DNA from: Geminicoccaceae bacterium
GTDB lineage: Bacteria; Pseudomonadota; Alphaproteobacteria; Geminicoccales; Geminicoccaceae
Reading direction: 5' to 3'
Length of the DNA stretch: 64,000 nucleotides
NCBI GenBank assembly: GCA_028285265.1
Contig: JANQPX010000054.1
Span: 1-64,000, forward strand
Shown here: piece by piece, positions 63,162-64,000 of the stretch
Position numbering within the stretch: the first letter of the stretch is position 1
How the letters are laid out: every line of letters begins with the position of its first letter
Translations under genes and position numbers: made by a program
The notes under the pieces: generated by a model
The model's database searches: none
The model's input: only the letters and a program-made list of their open reading frames with translations
What the model was told of the DNA's origin: nothing

Positions 63162-64000
63162 ATGACCCTTTTGACGACAACCGCCGAGCTGAAAGAGCTC
63201 TGCAACGAGCTTGCCGGCGAAGACTATGTTACCATCGATACCGAATTCATGCGGGATCGGACCTATTGGCCAAAGCTCTGTCTTGTGCAGATTGCTGGCC
63301 AGTCACGATTTGCCGCAATCGATCCCATGGCCGAGGACATCGACCTTCAGCCGCTCTTTGACCTCTTAGCCGAGCCTGGCGTGGTGAAGGTCTTTCACGC
63401 TTGTCGTCAAGATGTCGAGATCTTCTACAATCTGACGGGCAGGACGCCCTCACCTCTGTTCGACACGCAGCTCGCTGCCATGGTGCTCGGTTACGGTGAT
63501 GAGGTGGGCTATGACGCACTTGTAACCGAGATTGCCAAGGCGCGTATCGACAAAAGTTCGCGTTTCACCGATTGGTCACACCGACCACTTTCCGAGCAAC
63601 AACTTACCTATGCACTCGCGGATGTGACACATTTGCGTGTGATTTACGAGACTCTCTGCGCCGAACTTGAGAGAGCCGGCCGCACAGATTGGGCCGCAGA
63701 AGAACTGCTCAACCTTACATCGCCTGAGACTTATGAGCAGCCTCCCGAGCTGGCCTGGAAACGCCTTAAGATCCGCACCAAAGACCCGCGATTTATCGCG
63801 ATAGCAAAAGCTCTGGCGACTTGGCGCGAAGAGGAAGCCCAGGGCCGGGATCTCCCACGAAACCGAATCCTTCGTGACGATCTTCTGCTCGAAGTTGCGG
63901 CGAATCGCCCGACCAAGCAGGAAGAGGTCCTGAAGATCCGACGGATTAGTGTGGACAAAAGAAGTGCAGCCAGCATTGCAGCAACCATCCAGGCCGCCCT
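63162..64000 (+). CDS. rnd: Ribonuclease D, N-terminal part (3' end outside window)
   Basis: 3'-5' exonuclease for tRNA maturation; the frame is open to the right edge (279 complete codons). The DEDDy exonuclease motifs are D26-x-E28 (VTIDTEF), Asp in ACRQDVEIFYN and Y-x3-D in YALADVTHL. An HRDC-type helical region begins after about residue 205. The ATG at 63162 gives the natural N-terminus MTLLTTTAELKELC; the upstream frame at 63131 is out of phase. Divergent from aspS, a pairing common in alphaproteobacteria. Confidence 0.94.
   Translation, partial: MTLLTTTAELKELCNELAGEDYVTIDTEFMRDRTYWPKLCLVQIAGQSRFAAIDPMAEDIDLQPLFDLLAEPGVVKVFHACRQDVEIFYNLTGRTPSPLFDTQLAAMVLGYGDEVGYDALVTEIAKARIDKSSRFTDWSHRPLSEQQLTYALADVTHLRVIYETLCAELERAGRTDWAAEELLNLTSPETYEQPPELAWKRLKIRTKDPRFIAIAKALATWREEEAQGRDLPRNRILRDDLLLEVAANRPTKQEEVLKIRRISVDKRSAASIAATIQAA

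Overview
The window looks like chromosomal DNA from an alphaproteobacterium with mid-50s GC (judged by eye). Supporting signs are a RibB protein with a degenerate GTP-cyclohydrolase half, a class II DAHP synthase, the divergent aspS/rnd pair, many TRAP-transporter parts and a fused indolepyruvate:ferredoxin oxidoreductase. The order within the class cannot be fixed. I saw no rRNA or tRNA gene, CRISPR array, transposase, phage gene or plasmid gene. Coding density is high, and most starts are set by clear Shine-Dalgarno (SD) sequences, including several TTG/GTG starts.

Layout. 0-9 kb: a catabolic block with the C-terminal part of a copper amine oxidase (cut by the window edge), a gamma-glutamyltransferase-like protein, a D-2-hydroxyacid dehydrogenase, a membrane-anchored unknown with an apparent N-terminal frameshift, and a complete dctP-Q-M TRAP transporter. 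9-15.7 kb: class I fumarase, an alpha/beta hydrolase, a secreted GSDH-type sugar dehydrogenase, then an eboA-eboB-ytoQ-VOC run. 16-20 kb: an orphan TRAP binding protein, a secreted unknown, an RraA-like protein, Ogt and an FAH-family hydrolase. 20.2-23.5 kb: a urc1-urc4 pair for reductive-independent uracil catabolism, then inorganic pyrophosphatase. 24-26 kb: an ABC exporter.

26.4-32.6 kb is the most unusual part. A tightly coupled + strand trio encodes a radical SAM enzyme, an Fe(II)/2-oxoglutarate dioxygenase and an HlyC-type lysine acyltransferase, with no RTX toxin in sight. It is followed by a LuxR regulator with a degenerate receiver domain. Facing it is a - strand operon of (i) a tiny Sec-exported Tyr/Asn/Asp/His/Gly-rich protein whose mature N-terminus resembles a double-glycine leader, (ii) a Sec-exported C39 peptidase with an intact catalytic triad, and (iii) an AMIN-like plus beta-barrel outer-membrane protein. 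The three parts match the logic of the Pseudomonas Fap functional-amyloid system (substrate, FapD, FapF), but the substrate is of a different kind. The leader of the luxR gene also carries a 21-nt stretch very like the 3' end of 16S rRNA.

32.9-43.7 kb: metabolism (gabD, a sulfotransferase, a secreted unknown, gor, class II aroG, ribBX, a B3/B4 protein, a GNAT protein, pncB). 43.9-46.7 kb: mscL with three small envelope or helix-hairpin-helix proteins. 47-55 kb: an FAD-GcvT oxidoreductase, pgi, an SDR, a Rieske oxygenase and a DMT transporter. 55.2-59.4 kb: an Lrp regulator divergent from a fused indolepyruvate:ferredoxin oxidoreductase. 59.4-64 kb: a UDP-xylose-synthase-like protein, aspS and the start of rnd, which runs off the window.
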